Source: Myxococcota bacterium (lineage in GTDB: Bacteria; Myxococcota_A; UBA9160; SZUA-336). From it: DNA of 33,293 nucleotides. Both the position numbers and the translations under genes were made by a program. How positions within the stretch are numbered: position 1 is the stretch's first letter; each line of letters opens with the position of its first letter. Under the pieces are notes generated by a model. The model was not told the origin of the DNA. It saw nothing but the letters and a program-made list of their open reading frames with translations, and did no database searches. Positions 7,647 to 15,161 of the stretch are shown in pieces. The DNA lies in contig DATKAO010000049.1 of assembly GCA_035498015.1 (NCBI GenBank), positions 1 through 33,293 on the forward strand, in the 5' to 3' direction.

Positions 7647-8122
7647 AGCGCCGACAACAACTCGTCGCGCGTCCGGAGATATTCCTCTTCCGTGAGCAGA
7701 CCGCGGCGGCGCAGCCGCTCCGCGCGCGCCAGGCTGCGGGTCACGTCGGAGTGCGCGCGCGTGTCGGGGTCGAGCGCGCCGCGCTCGAGGCGGTCGCGCA
7801 TGGACTGTGCGAGCGCCCAGGTGGTCGCGCCCGAGAGCGCCGACTGCGCGACCGCTCCGCCGATCGTGCCGATCCCGGGCAGGATCTTGAGCGCGCTCGC
7901 CGCCACGCGCGGCAGGAGCGCGCCGAACAGGCCCACGCCCACGGCGCCGGCCGCGTCGACGCCGACCTCTGCGCCGTACAGGCGCCCCAGGCGCCGCATG
8001 AGCGACAGCTGGACGGCGGTGACCGCGACCAGGTCGATCAGCGGCAGGGGGATCGCCGCGGCCGCCGCGGCGCCGGCGACGTGGTTGTGGATCAGCTCGT
8101 CCGCGCGTTCGTGCTGGGTCAT
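7643..8122 (-). CDS. DUF697-like membrane-associated protein with SHOCT-type tail
   Basis: A 159-residue protein. It opens with a polar stretch (Asp-Glu-Leu-Ile-His-Asn-His), then an Ala-rich hydrophobic segment ending in Pro-Leu-Pro-Leu-Ile-Asp-Leu-Val, typical of DUF697. A second glycine/alanine-rich hydrophobic hairpin covers about residues 60-105. The last 28 residues form a short SHOCT-like helix pair: Arg-Arg-Gly-Leu-Leu-Thr-Glu-Glu-Glu-Tyr. The ATG at 8122 has GAGGAGG at good spacing. It stands alone on its strand, divergent from the radical SAM gene and converging on the oxidoreductase with a shared CTAG stop. Function unknown; such proteins often associate with the inner membrane under stress. 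Confidence 0.65.
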   Translation of the reverse strand: MTQHERADELIHNHVAGAAAAAAIPLPLIDLVAVTAVQLSLMRRLGRLYGAEVGVDAAGAVGVGLFGALLPRVAASALKILPGIGTIGGAVAQSALSGATTWALAQSMRDRLERGALDPDTRAHSDVTRSLARAERLRRRGLLTEEEYLRTRDELLSAL

Positions 8123-8247
8123 GAGTCCTCCTCGGCCGGACCCTGGAGCAACCCACGTGCCCGCCGTGCGGGCCACGCCGAGCGCCGGCGCGAGTGCCCG
8201 GGTGCAGCGCGCGCGCGACAGCGCAGGGCCGGGGCGGCGGAACGGCC

Positions 8248-8264
8248 GGAGGTTCGCAAACCTC
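8248..8264 (+). promoter_or_regulatory. Hairpin burying the only Shine-Dalgarno-like site upstream of the radical SAM gene
   Basis: GAGGTT (8249-8254) and AACCTC (8259-8264) form a perfect six-base-pair stem around the loop CGCA, ending eight bases before ATG 8273. The only Shine-Dalgarno-like string, GGAGG at 8248-8252, is inside the 5' arm and also sits far from the ATG. The hairpin could regulate translation or mark a different start. The rest of the 150-base divergent gap shows only a weak GCCCG/CGGGC stem at 8159-8173 and no convincing promoter. Confidence 0.35.
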
Positions 8265-8272
8265 GAACGCCC

Positions 8273-9535
8273 ATGGCCGGCCCCCGCCCGCTCGTCGCCA
8301 ACGCTTCCGGAGAGATCGTCGACCTGCCCGGTCTGCGCGCCGCGGCGCGCGCGGGCAACGACCTGTTCGCGCTGGACCCCGCCGATCTCGTGCCGCTGCC
8401 CGAGGCGAGCGAGCTCCTGTTCCTGCCCGCGCGGACGCCCTGGGCGTTCGACGGCGAGAAGCGCGCGGCGCAGGACGACTCACTCGCGGTCGCGGCCTTC
8501 CTGCCGCCCGGCTGGACGGCGCTCGCGCTGTCCGCCTTCCGGCGCGAGCCCGGCGCGCCCCTGCTCCCCCTCTACGCCTACACCGCCGTGTGTTGGCACC
8601 GCGGGCGCATCTGCGCCGCGGCGCGGCGCGTCGACGACGACCCCAAGCACGACCCGCAGGCCTTCTCGCGCGACGAGGTGAAGCGCCGGGTGACTGCCTG
8701 GAAGCGCCGCCTGCCCGAGAACCGGCTCGTGCGCCACCACGGCGAGCGCTGCGCGCTCGAGTGGGGCTGTCCCAACGCGCAGAACCTGTTCCTCGGCCGC
8801 TTCGAAGCGCCGATCGCGCTGGCGCGCTCGTGCAACGCGGCCTGTCTCGGCTGCATCTCGGAGCAGCCCGCGGGCACCGTTCCCTCGCCGCAGACGCGGC
8901 TGGACTTCAAGCCCACGCTGGACGAGATCCTCGAGCTGGCCGTGCCCCACCTGGAACGCGCGCCGCGCGCCATGGTGAGCTTCGGTCAGGGCTGCGAAGG
9001 CGAGCCTCTGCTCGAGGCCGAGCGCATCGAGCAGGCGATCCGCGCCATCCGCGCGCGCACGCGCCGCGGCTCGCTGCACTTGAACACCAACGGCAGCCGG
9101 CCCGACGCGCTGGCCCGGCTGGCCGACGCGGGCCTCGACAGCGTGCGCGTCTCGACCAACGGCGCGCGCGAGGAGACCTACGCGCCCTACTACCGCCCGC
9201 GCACCTACCGCTTCGCCGACGTGGTCGAGTCGCTGCGCGTGGCGCGCGCGCGCGGGCTGTTCACGTCCTTGAACCTGCTGTCGTTCCCGGGAATCAGCGA
9301 CCGCGCCGACGAGGCCGAGTCACTGCTCGAGCTCGCGCGCGAAACCGGCCTGGGCATGATCCAGTGGCGCTGCCTGAACGTGGACCCCGACTGGTACATG
9401 GAGCTCTACGCCGGCCGCCCGCGCGCGCCGCGCCTGGGCATGCGGGCGCTCTTGGAGCGCATCCGGCAGGCCGCGCCGAATTTACGATTTGGTTACTTCA
9501 ATCCCCCGGCCGACGAGCTAGCTTCCGGGGCATGA
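8273..9535 (+). CDS. Radical SAM protein, unknown function
   Basis: A 420-residue protein with the iron-sulfur motif Cys187-x3-Cys191-x2-Cys194 and a following Gly-Gln-Gly-Cys-Glu-Gly-Glu-Pro-Leu-Leu segment near 238-247 that matches the SAM-binding GGEP motif. A partial TIM barrel follows (Leu-Asn-Thr-Asn-Gly-Ser, then Asp-Ser-Val-Arg-Val-Ser-Thr-Asn). The first 180 residues precede the motif and carry extra cysteines at 107, 114, 160 and 166, which might bind a second cluster or zinc. That extension is unusual. The start is not certain, because the ribosome binding site is poorly placed. The next gene overlaps by four bases (ATGA). No precursor peptide or partner is beside it, so the substrate is unknown. 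Confidence 0.8.
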   Translation: MAGPRPLVANASGEIVDLPGLRAAARAGNDLFALDPADLVPLPEASELLFLPARTPWAFDGEKRAAQDDSLAVAAFLPPGWTALALSAFRREPGAPLLPLYAYTAVCWHRGRICAAARRVDDDPKHDPQAFSRDEVKRRVTAWKRRLPENRLVRHHGERCALEWGCPNAQNLFLGRFEAPIALARSCNAACLGCISEQPAGTVPSPQTRLDFKPTLDEILELAVPHLERAPRAMVSFGQGCEGEPLLEAERIEQAIRAIRARTRRGSLHLNTNGSRPDALARLADAGLDSVRVSTNGAREETYAPYYRPRTYRFADVVESLRVARARGLFTSLNLLSFPGISDRADEAESLLELARETGLGMIQWRCLNVDPDWYMELYAGRPRAPRLGMRALLERIRQAAPNLRFGYFNPPADELASGA

Positions 9536-10953
9536 AACGACTCACGCCTCTGCTCTGTGTCTCGTTGCTCGCCCTCTCCGCCGCCGCCGAGGAGCCGCCC
9601 GCGGTCCACGTGCGCTCGAGCCCCGAAGAGCGCGCCGACCTGGGAGTCACCGTGTACTCGAGCGGCTTCGGCCTGGTGCGCGAGACGCGCACGCTGCCGC
9701 TCGCCAAGGGCCGCGCCGAGCTCGAGTTCGCGGGCGTGGCCAGGACCATCCAGCCCGAGACCGTGCAGATCCACGGGCTGGGCCCCGGCAGCCTGCGCGT
9801 GCTCGAGCAGAACTACCGCTACGACCTGCTCGCGCCCGAGAAGCTGCTCGAGAAGTACGTGGGCCGGAACGTGCGCGTGCTGCGCTGGAGCGAGCTCAAG
9901 GGCCGCGACGAGGAACGCGAGGCGACCGTGCTCTCCGCGGGCCCGCCGCCGATCCTGCGCGTCGGCGACGAGATCACCTGGGGCTTCCCCGGGCGCATCT
10001 CGTTCCCCGAGATCCCGAAGAACCTGATCTCGCATCCCTCGCTCGTGTGGCTGCTCGAGAGCGGCGGCGACAAGCCCAAGGTCGAGGTCTCCTATCTCGC
10101 ATCGGACCTGACCTGGAAGGCCGACTACGTGCTCGTGGTCGACGCGGCCGACACGACCGGTGACCTGAACGGCTGGGTCACGCTCGACAACAGGAGCGGC
10201 GCCGAGTTCGAGAACGCGAAGCTGCAGCTCGTGGCGGGCGACGTGCACCGCGTGCAGAACGCCGTCCCGGCGGACAGGCCGATGCGCGCCTACGCCAAGG
10301 CCGAGGCCGCGGCGCCAGCGTTCCAGGAAGAGGGCCTGTTCGAGTACCACCTGTACACGCTCGAGCGCCCGGCGACGCTGCTCGAGAACGAGCAGAAGCA
10401 GATCGCGCTGCTCGAGGCGTCGGGCGTGAAGCTCAAGAAGAAGCTCACCTTCCGCGGCCAGCGCTACTGGTACGGGTCGGCCTTCGGCGGGCAGACACTG
10501 CCGTCGAAGGTCGAGGTGAGTCTCGAGCTCGAGAACAGGGAGTCGGACCACCTCGGCATGCCGCTGCCCAAGGGCATCGTGCGCGTGTACAAGCGCGACT
10601 CGACCGGCGGGCGCCAGTTCCTGGGCGAGGACCAGATCGACCACACGCCCAAGGACGAGAAGCTGCGCATCCGCGTGGGCGACGCCTTCGACGTGATCGG
10701 TGAGCGGCGCCAGATGGAGTACAAGGTGATCGACAAGTGCCGCTCCGAGTCGTCGTGGCAGATCGACCTGCGCAACCACAAGACCGAGGCGGTCGAGGTC
10801 GACGTGATCGAGCCGGCGGGCAGTGACTGGGAGGTCGTGAGCTCGAGTCACAAGCCCGTGAAGGAGGACGCGAACACCTTCAGCTTCCACGTCCCGGTGC
10901 CGGCGAACGGCACGACGCGGGTCGAGTACCGGGTGCGCGTGCGCAATTGCTGA
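9532..10953 (+). CDS. Secreted DUF4139 domain protein
   Basis: A 473-residue protein with a signal peptide of about 19 residues ending Ala-Ala-Ala-Glu, so exported to the periplasm or cell surface. The body matches DUF4139: an N-terminal beta domain (Val-Tyr-Ser-Ser-Gly-Phe-Gly-Leu-Val near residue 40), then the central beta-rich region with Trp-Lys-Ala-Asp-Tyr, Gly-Trp-Val-Thr-Leu-Asp-Asn and Leu-Gln-Leu-Val-Ala-Gly. The C-terminal half has Leu-Pro-Lys-Gly-Ile-Val-Arg-Val-Tyr and repeats of beta-sandwich type. Function in bacteria is unknown. It starts at ATG 9532, overlapping the radical SAM stop, and ends overlapping the TTG of the serine hydrolase, so the three are translationally coupled. 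Confidence 0.85.
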   Translation: MKRLTPLLCVSLLALSAAAEEPPAVHVRSSPEERADLGVTVYSSGFGLVRETRTLPLAKGRAELEFAGVARTIQPETVQIHGLGPGSLRVLEQNYRYDLLAPEKLLEKYVGRNVRVLRWSELKGRDEEREATVLSAGPPPILRVGDEITWGFPGRISFPEIPKNLISHPSLVWLLESGGDKPKVEVSYLASDLTWKADYVLVVDAADTTGDLNGWVTLDNRSGAEFENAKLQLVAGDVHRVQNAVPADRPMRAYAKAEAAAPAFQEEGLFEYHLYTLERPATLLENEQKQIALLEASGVKLKKKLTFRGQRYWYGSAFGGQTLPSKVEVSLELENRESDHLGMPLPKGIVRVYKRDSTGGRQFLGEDQIDHTPKDEKLRIRVGDAFDVIGERRQMEYKVIDKCRSESSWQIDLRNHKTEAVEVDVIEPAGSDWEVVSSSHKPVKEDANTFSFHVPVPANGTTRVEYRVRVRNC

Positions 10954-11987
10954 CGCTTGCGCGCACGCGCGCGGCGCTCGAGCGCGCGAACGCCGCGGGC
11001 GCGCAGCTCGCGGTGGCGCGCCGCGGCGAGCGGGCCGAGCTCGCGCTCGGCCAGGCGCGGCCGGATACGCCGATGCGCACGGACTCGATCGTGCTCTGGA
11101 TGTCGTCGACCAAGCCCCTCATGCCCGTGGCGCTCGGGCAGCTCGCCGAGCGCGGGCTGCTGGGCTTGAACGACCCGGTGGCGGCGCACGTGCCCGAGTT
11201 CGCCGCAGCCGGCAAGGGCGAGATCACGCTGCGCCATCTCTTGACTCACACCGCGGGCATCCCCAATGCGCACCGGCAGTGGTCGCGCGAGACCTGGGAC
11301 GAGATTCTCGCCAAGATCTGCGCGGCGGCGCCGGAGCCGGACCGCCGGCTCGGCGTCGACTGCGAGTACCACGTGGCCTCGGCCTGGTACGTGCTGGGCG
11401 AGATCGTGCGCCGCCGCGACGGCCGCAGCTACTCCGACTACGTGCGCGAGGCGATCTTCGCGCCGCTGGGCACGAGTGACTTCTGGGTGGGGATGTCGGC
11501 CGAGGACTACGCGGCTCAGCGCGCGCGCATCGCCCGCCCGCACGAGTTCTGGGCCTGGAACGGGTCGGCCGAGGGCATGGCGGTCTGCCGGCCCGGCGGC
11601 AGCGGCTGGGGCACGGCGCGCGCGCTGGCGGCGTTCTACGCGGCGCTCGCGGGCGGCGGCGCGCCGCTCTTGCGCGGCGAGACGCTCGAGTCACTGAGCG
11701 CGTGCGCGCTGCGCGGCGTTTCGGACCGCGGCCTGGGACTCACCTTGAATCGCGGGCTCGGCTTCGTGCTCGACTCCAAGGAACACGGGCCCGGCTCGGC
11801 CTGGTACGGTCCGCGCTCTTCGCCGCGCGCCTTCGGCCACGCGGGCTTCGGCTGCTCGGTCGCCTTCGCCGACCCCGCGCACGATCTCGCCGTGGCGCTG
11901 GCCTGGAACGGCTTCGTCAGCGAGCCCGAGAACCGCGCGCGCATCGCGCCGGTGCTCGAGGCGGTCTACGACGACCTCGGCCTCTGA
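10947..11987 (+). CDS. Serine hydrolase, class C beta-lactamase/esterase fold
   Basis: A 346-residue cytoplasmic-looking member of the beta-lactamase/penicillin-binding transpeptidase superfamily (EstB/LACTB type). The nucleophile motif SxxK is Ser53-Ser-Thr-Lys56, followed by the typical Leu-Arg-His-Leu-Leu-Thr-His-Thr-Ala-Gly-Ile segment. The Tyr motif sits in Cys-Glu-Tyr-His-Val, and the third motif is His-Ala-Gly in Phe-Gly-His-Ala-Gly-Phe-Gly instead of Lys-Thr-Gly, as in esterase-type members. There is no signal peptide. The start is a TTG at 10947 overlapping the DUF4139 stop; no better start is near. It is more likely an esterase or amidohydrolase than a true antibiotic resistance enzyme. 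Substrate unknown. Confidence 0.85.
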   Translation: MLTLARTRAALERANAAGAQLAVARRGERAELALGQARPDTPMRTDSIVLWMSSTKPLMPVALGQLAERGLLGLNDPVAAHVPEFAAAGKGEITLRHLLTHTAGIPNAHRQWSRETWDEILAKICAAAPEPDRRLGVDCEYHVASAWYVLGEIVRRRDGRSYSDYVREAIFAPLGTSDFWVGMSAEDYAAQRARIARPHEFWAWNGSAEGMAVCRPGGSGWGTARALAAFYAALAGGGAPLLRGETLESLSACALRGVSDRGLGLTLNRGLGFVLDSKEHGPGSAWYGPRSSPRAFGHAGFGCSVAFADPAHDLAVALAWNGFVSEPENRARIAPVLEAVYDDLGL

Positions 11988-13666
11988 CTCACCCGCTCGA
12001 TCTCGTTCGCCAGGATCTGGCGCGTGATCGCGATCGCGCAGGCGTAGGTCGAGTCCGTGCCGAACGCGCCCAGGCTCTTCGACAGGAGTGACTGCCGGCG
12101 GCTGTACGGCGTGTCCGAAGCGTAGTGCAGCACGCCGACCGCGAAGCCCGTGCGCTCGGAGAGCACCACGACCTCGTCGTTCGGGTGTCGCCGCGGGTCG
12201 ACCAGCTCGAAGATCGCCGACAGGTACGGCCCCGCCTCCATCTCGAGCACCGTGTAGCCCTCGCGGTAGAACACGCCCATGTAGTTCGGGTTCTGCAGGA
12301 ACGCGCCCCGCACGGTGACTGCCTTCTGGTTGTCGAGCACGCTGCCGTGCTCGAGCCAGGGCGCGAGGTCCTCGAAGCCGAGGGCGTTGCGGATCAGGTA
12401 GGTGTTGTCGGAGTGCTCGTCGTGCACGACGCGCGAGATCATCACGTCGCCCACCTGGCCGTTGAGCGTCGCCGCCTTGCCCATGACGTAGACGCCCAAG
12501 AGGGGGCCCGCGCCCTGGCCCACGCGCGCGAGCAGGTGGTAGGCGGCCAGGCCCAGCGGGTAGTCGATGTTGATGATCCAGGCGTCGCTCTCGGCGAGTC
12601 TCTCGAGGCCCGGCATGCGCAGCCGCGGGTCCAGGCGCTCGGGCCGCACGTGGCGCAGCTCGACCAGCTGCGCCTGCACGTCGATCTGCGCCGTGGCCTC
12701 GGCGTTGCTGATGCCCGATTCCGCGTCCCAGTGCTGCACGCGCGCCAGCGCCCCGGGGTCGCTGTGGATGTAGTCGCGCAGCGCGAAGTACAACAGGTTC
12801 GGCGCGGCAGGCGAGCCGTCGGCCAGCTGCCGCTCGAGCTCGGGCAGGAAGTCGATGCGCGCGGTGCGGCGCGCCGCAGCCACGATCACGTCGCGGTGCG
12901 CGAGCGCGTAGCCGCCGAGCAGGTTGGCGAGTGAGTGCGTGTTCGACGATACGAAGTACACCGGCGGGCGCGGCGCGGACGGGTCGCGCACGTAGTCGCG
13001 CTCGATGCCCTGCCACCACTGCTCCGCGGCGCGCTGGTAGGCCGAGAACGAGCCCGCGAGCAGCCGCACGCGCAGGTCGAGCCGGCCCGCGGCCAGGCTC
13101 CGCAGCGTCGCCTCCGAGTCATTGCCCAGGGCCTCGCGCAGGCGCGCGAAATCGGCTTCGGAGATGCCGAGCGCGGCGGCCGCCGCCGGCTTCGCCGCCG
13201 GGTCACCGGCAGACGCGCGCGCCGCGAGCAGCTCGTGCATCTTGTTCCACTCGATCTGGTACGCGGTCAGGATGGGGATCAGGTCGTCGATGTCGGAGTT
13301 ACTCGCCACGTAGGCCGCGAGCGTGCCCGCGCCGTCCCAACGCAAGAGCCGCCGCCGGCCGCGCGCACGCACACGCCGCCAGGCGTGGGTCGGGAAGCCG
13401 AAGTTGGCGAAGGTCTCGTCGGACTGGCCCAGCACCACGCGCTGCACCTGCGGCATGCACTCGGGCAGCCGGGCGGCCGCGTAGCCGAAGGCGCCGATGT
13501 CGGGCGCGGCGTCGCGCGCGCCCACGTGCAGACTGGCATTCGAGAACGAGTGCGCCTCCTCGAAGGCGCGCACCCGGACCTCGCCCGTGCTGCGCAACAG
13601 CGAGTACACGGTGCGCAGATAGAGGGCGATCTCGTTGGTCTCGGTATCGGGTTTCTGGCGCTCCAC
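11966..13666 (-). CDS. Large conserved protein with nucleoside-phosphorylase-like C-terminal half (DUF6909-like)
   Basis: A 566-residue protein that resembles, from memory, the DUF6909 family. The N-terminal half is helical (Leu-Arg-Thr-Val-Tyr-Ser-Leu-Leu-Arg). The middle has Ser-Ser-Asn-Thr-His-Ser-Leu-Ala-Asn-Leu-Leu. From about residue 380 there are segments resembling the phosphorylase/MTAN superfamily: Gly-Lys-Ala-Ala-Thr-Leu-Asn-Gly-Gln-Val-Gly-Asp-Val, and Thr-Val-Leu-Glu-Met-Glu-Ala-Gly near 475, like the Met-Glu nucleoside-binding pair of that superfamily. The start is GTG 13666, with GAGGAG five bases upstream. It overlaps the serine hydrolase by 22 bases tail to tail and diverges from the amidase. 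A nucleoside or sugar-phosphate substrate is inference only. Confidence 0.6.
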   Translation of the reverse strand: MERQKPDTETNEIALYLRTVYSLLRSTGEVRVRAFEEAHSFSNASLHVGARDAAPDIGAFGYAAARLPECMPQVQRVVLGQSDETFANFGFPTHAWRRVRARGRRRLLRWDGAGTLAAYVASNSDIDDLIPILTAYQIEWNKMHELLAARASAGDPAAKPAAAAALGISEADFARLREALGNDSEATLRSLAAGRLDLRVRLLAGSFSAYQRAAEQWWQGIERDYVRDPSAPRPPVYFVSSNTHSLANLLGGYALAHRDVIVAAARRTARIDFLPELERQLADGSPAAPNLLYFALRDYIHSDPGALARVQHWDAESGISNAEATAQIDVQAQLVELRHVRPERLDPRLRMPGLERLAESDAWIINIDYPLGLAAYHLLARVGQGAGPLLGVYVMGKAATLNGQVGDVMISRVVHDEHSDNTYLIRNALGFEDLAPWLEHGSVLDNQKAVTVRGAFLQNPNYMGVFYREGYTVLEMEAGPYLSAIFELVDPRRHPNDEVVVLSERTGFAVGVLHYASDTPYSRRQSLLSKSLGAFGTDSTYACAIAITRQILANEIERVSQRPRSS

Positions 13667-13710
13667 CGGCTCCTCACGAATCGGAGGGCCCGGGAATCTA
13701 CCAAAGGGAA

Positions 13711-13720
13711 TAACCGGTTA
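13711..13720. promoter_or_regulatory. TAACCGGTTA palindrome, possible operator
   Basis: A perfect 10-base palindrome directly upstream of, and overlapping by two bases, the TAGAAT box of the amidase-ketosynthase-CLF run. Its AT-rich ends contrast with the GC-rich surroundings. Palindromes of this form are often operators for TetR-type repressors, but no regulator gene is present in the window. Confidence 0.35.
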
Positions 13721-13724
13721 GAAT
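13719..13724 (+). promoter_or_regulatory. Candidate -10 box of a leaderless amidase/ketosynthase transcript
   Basis: TAGAAT sits six bases before ATG 13731 and no ribosome binding site is present. Together with the next four bases it forms TAGAATTGCC, the same string found before the P450 ATG. A -10 box at this spacing would place the transcript start at or near the start codon. No convincing -35 element is visible; an activator may be needed. Confidence 0.4.
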
Positions 13725-13730
13725 TGCCCG

Positions 13731-15161
13731 ATGCGGGAATACGAGAGCTACGACGCCCTGGGCCTGGCGGAGCTGGTGCGCAAGGGCGAGGTGAGTCCGG
13801 ACGAGCTGCTCGACGCGGCGCTGGCGCGTGTGTCCGCTCGGAACCCGGCCCTGAACGCCGTGCACATGCTGTGGGAGGCGCGGGCGCGCAAGGAGCTGCG
13901 CGAAGCGCCGCCCGCGGGGCCGTTCCGGGGCGTGCCCTTCCTGCTGAAGGACCTGCACGCGCACCTGGCGGGCGAGCGACTCACCTTCGGCTCGCGGCTG
14001 TTCGCCCAGCACGTGTCGGACGTCGACAGCGAGCTGGTGGCGCGCTACCGGCGCGCGGGCCTGGTGATCTTCGGCCGCACGACCTCGCCCGAGCTCGGCG
14101 CCACGGCCACGACCGAGTCGATCCTGTTCGGCGCCACGCGCAACCCATGGAACCTGGAGCGCACCTCGGGTGGCTCGTCCGGGGGCGCGTCCGCCGCCGT
14201 GGCGGCGGGGATCCTGCCCGCGGCGCACGCGAGCGACGGCGGCGGCTCGATCCGCATTCCCGCGGCGTGCTGCGGGCTGTTCGGCCTGAAGCCCACGCGC
14301 GCGCGCAATCCCATGGGCCCGCATTCCGGCGAGGGCTGGGGCGGCATGAGCACGGCGCACGCGGTGACTCGCTCGGTGCGCGACAGCGCGGCGCTGCTCG
14401 ACGCCACGCAGGGCCCCGACCTCGGCGCGCCCTACCAGGCTCCGGCGCCCGCGCGGCCCTACCTCGAGGAGGTGACTCGCGCGCCCGGCAGCCTGCGCAT
14501 CGCCCTGCAGACCGAGACCTTCAACGGCGCACCCACCGACCCCGAGTGCGCCGCCGCCGCGCGCGACGCGGCGCGCCTGTGCGAGGGACTGGGTCACAAG
14601 GTCGAAGAGGCGTCGTTCGGCTTCGACCGCGCGGCGCTGGGCCGCGCGACCCAGGTGCTGATGGGCGCGAACATCCAGGCGGTGACCGAGGACGCGGCGG
14701 CCGCGCAGGGCAAGACGCTCGGCCCCGACCTGCTCGAGCCGGTGACCCTGATGCTGGTCCTGGCGGCGCGGCCCGCCACGGCCGCGGACTATGCGCGCGC
14801 GGTGAAGACGATCCACGCGCTGTCGCGGGCGTTCGAAGCTTTCTTCACGCGCTTCGACGTGCTGCTCACGCCGACCATGGCCATGCAGACGGCGCGCATC
14901 GGCGAGCTCGCGCTCTCGAACACGCCGGACGCCGCCTACGGCGCGCGGCTCTCGCGCTGCGTCGGCTACACGTCGCTGTTCAACGCTGCGGGCAACCCGG
15001 CGATGAGCGTGCCGCTGGGCACGGCGTCCGACGGCATGCCGATCGGCGTGCAGTTCGGCGCGCGCTTCGGCGACGAAGCCACTCTGTTCCGGCTGGCGGG
15101 CCAGCTCGAGGCGGCGCAGCCCTGGTTCGAGCGCCGGCCGAAGGTGGCCGGGGTGGGATGA
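13731..15161 (+). CDS. Amidase-signature family hydrolase
   Basis: A 476-residue amidase-signature enzyme that hydrolyses amide bonds. The Ser-cisSer-Lys triad is visible: Lys73 in Phe-Leu-Leu-Lys-Asp, the cis-serine in Gly-Gly-Ser-Ser-Gly-Gly at 147-152, and the nucleophile Ser173 in Asp-Gly-Gly-Gly-Ser-Ile-Arg. The length is typical, and there is no signal peptide. The ATG at 13731 lacks a ribosome binding site and follows a -10-like box, so it may be leaderless. Its stop overlaps the ketosynthase start (ATGA), so the amidase is the first gene of the ketosynthase/CLF run. An amidase is not a standard part of aryl polyene clusters; it might process an amide-linked precursor or product, or be there by chance. 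Substrate unknown. Confidence 0.92.
   Translation: MREYESYDALGLAELVRKGEVSPDELLDAALARVSARNPALNAVHMLWEARARKELREAPPAGPFRGVPFLLKDLHAHLAGERLTFGSRLFAQHVSDVDSELVARYRRAGLVIFGRTTSPELGATATTESILFGATRNPWNLERTSGGSSGGASAAVAAGILPAAHASDGGGSIRIPAACCGLFGLKPTRARNPMGPHSGEGWGGMSTAHAVTRSVRDSAALLDATQGPDLGAPYQAPAPARPYLEEVTRAPGSLRIALQTETFNGAPTDPECAAAARDAARLCEGLGHKVEEASFGFDRAALGRATQVLMGANIQAVTEDAAAAQGKTLGPDLLEPVTLMLVLAARPATAADYARAVKTIHALSRAFEAFFTRFDVLLTPTMAMQTARIGELALSNTPDAAYGARLSRCVGYTSLFNAAGNPAMSVPLGTASDGMPIGVQFGARFGDEATLFRLAGQLEAAQPWFERRPKVAGVG

Noticed and set aside
8159..8173. GCCCG/CGGGC stem in the 150-base divergent gap as a regulatory element
   Set aside because: A five-base stem is expected by chance at this GC content and it has no placement relative to a promoter or start.
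10947..11987. Beta-lactamase resistance gene
   Set aside because: No signal peptide and the third motif is His-Ala-Gly; this is the pattern of esterase-type members.
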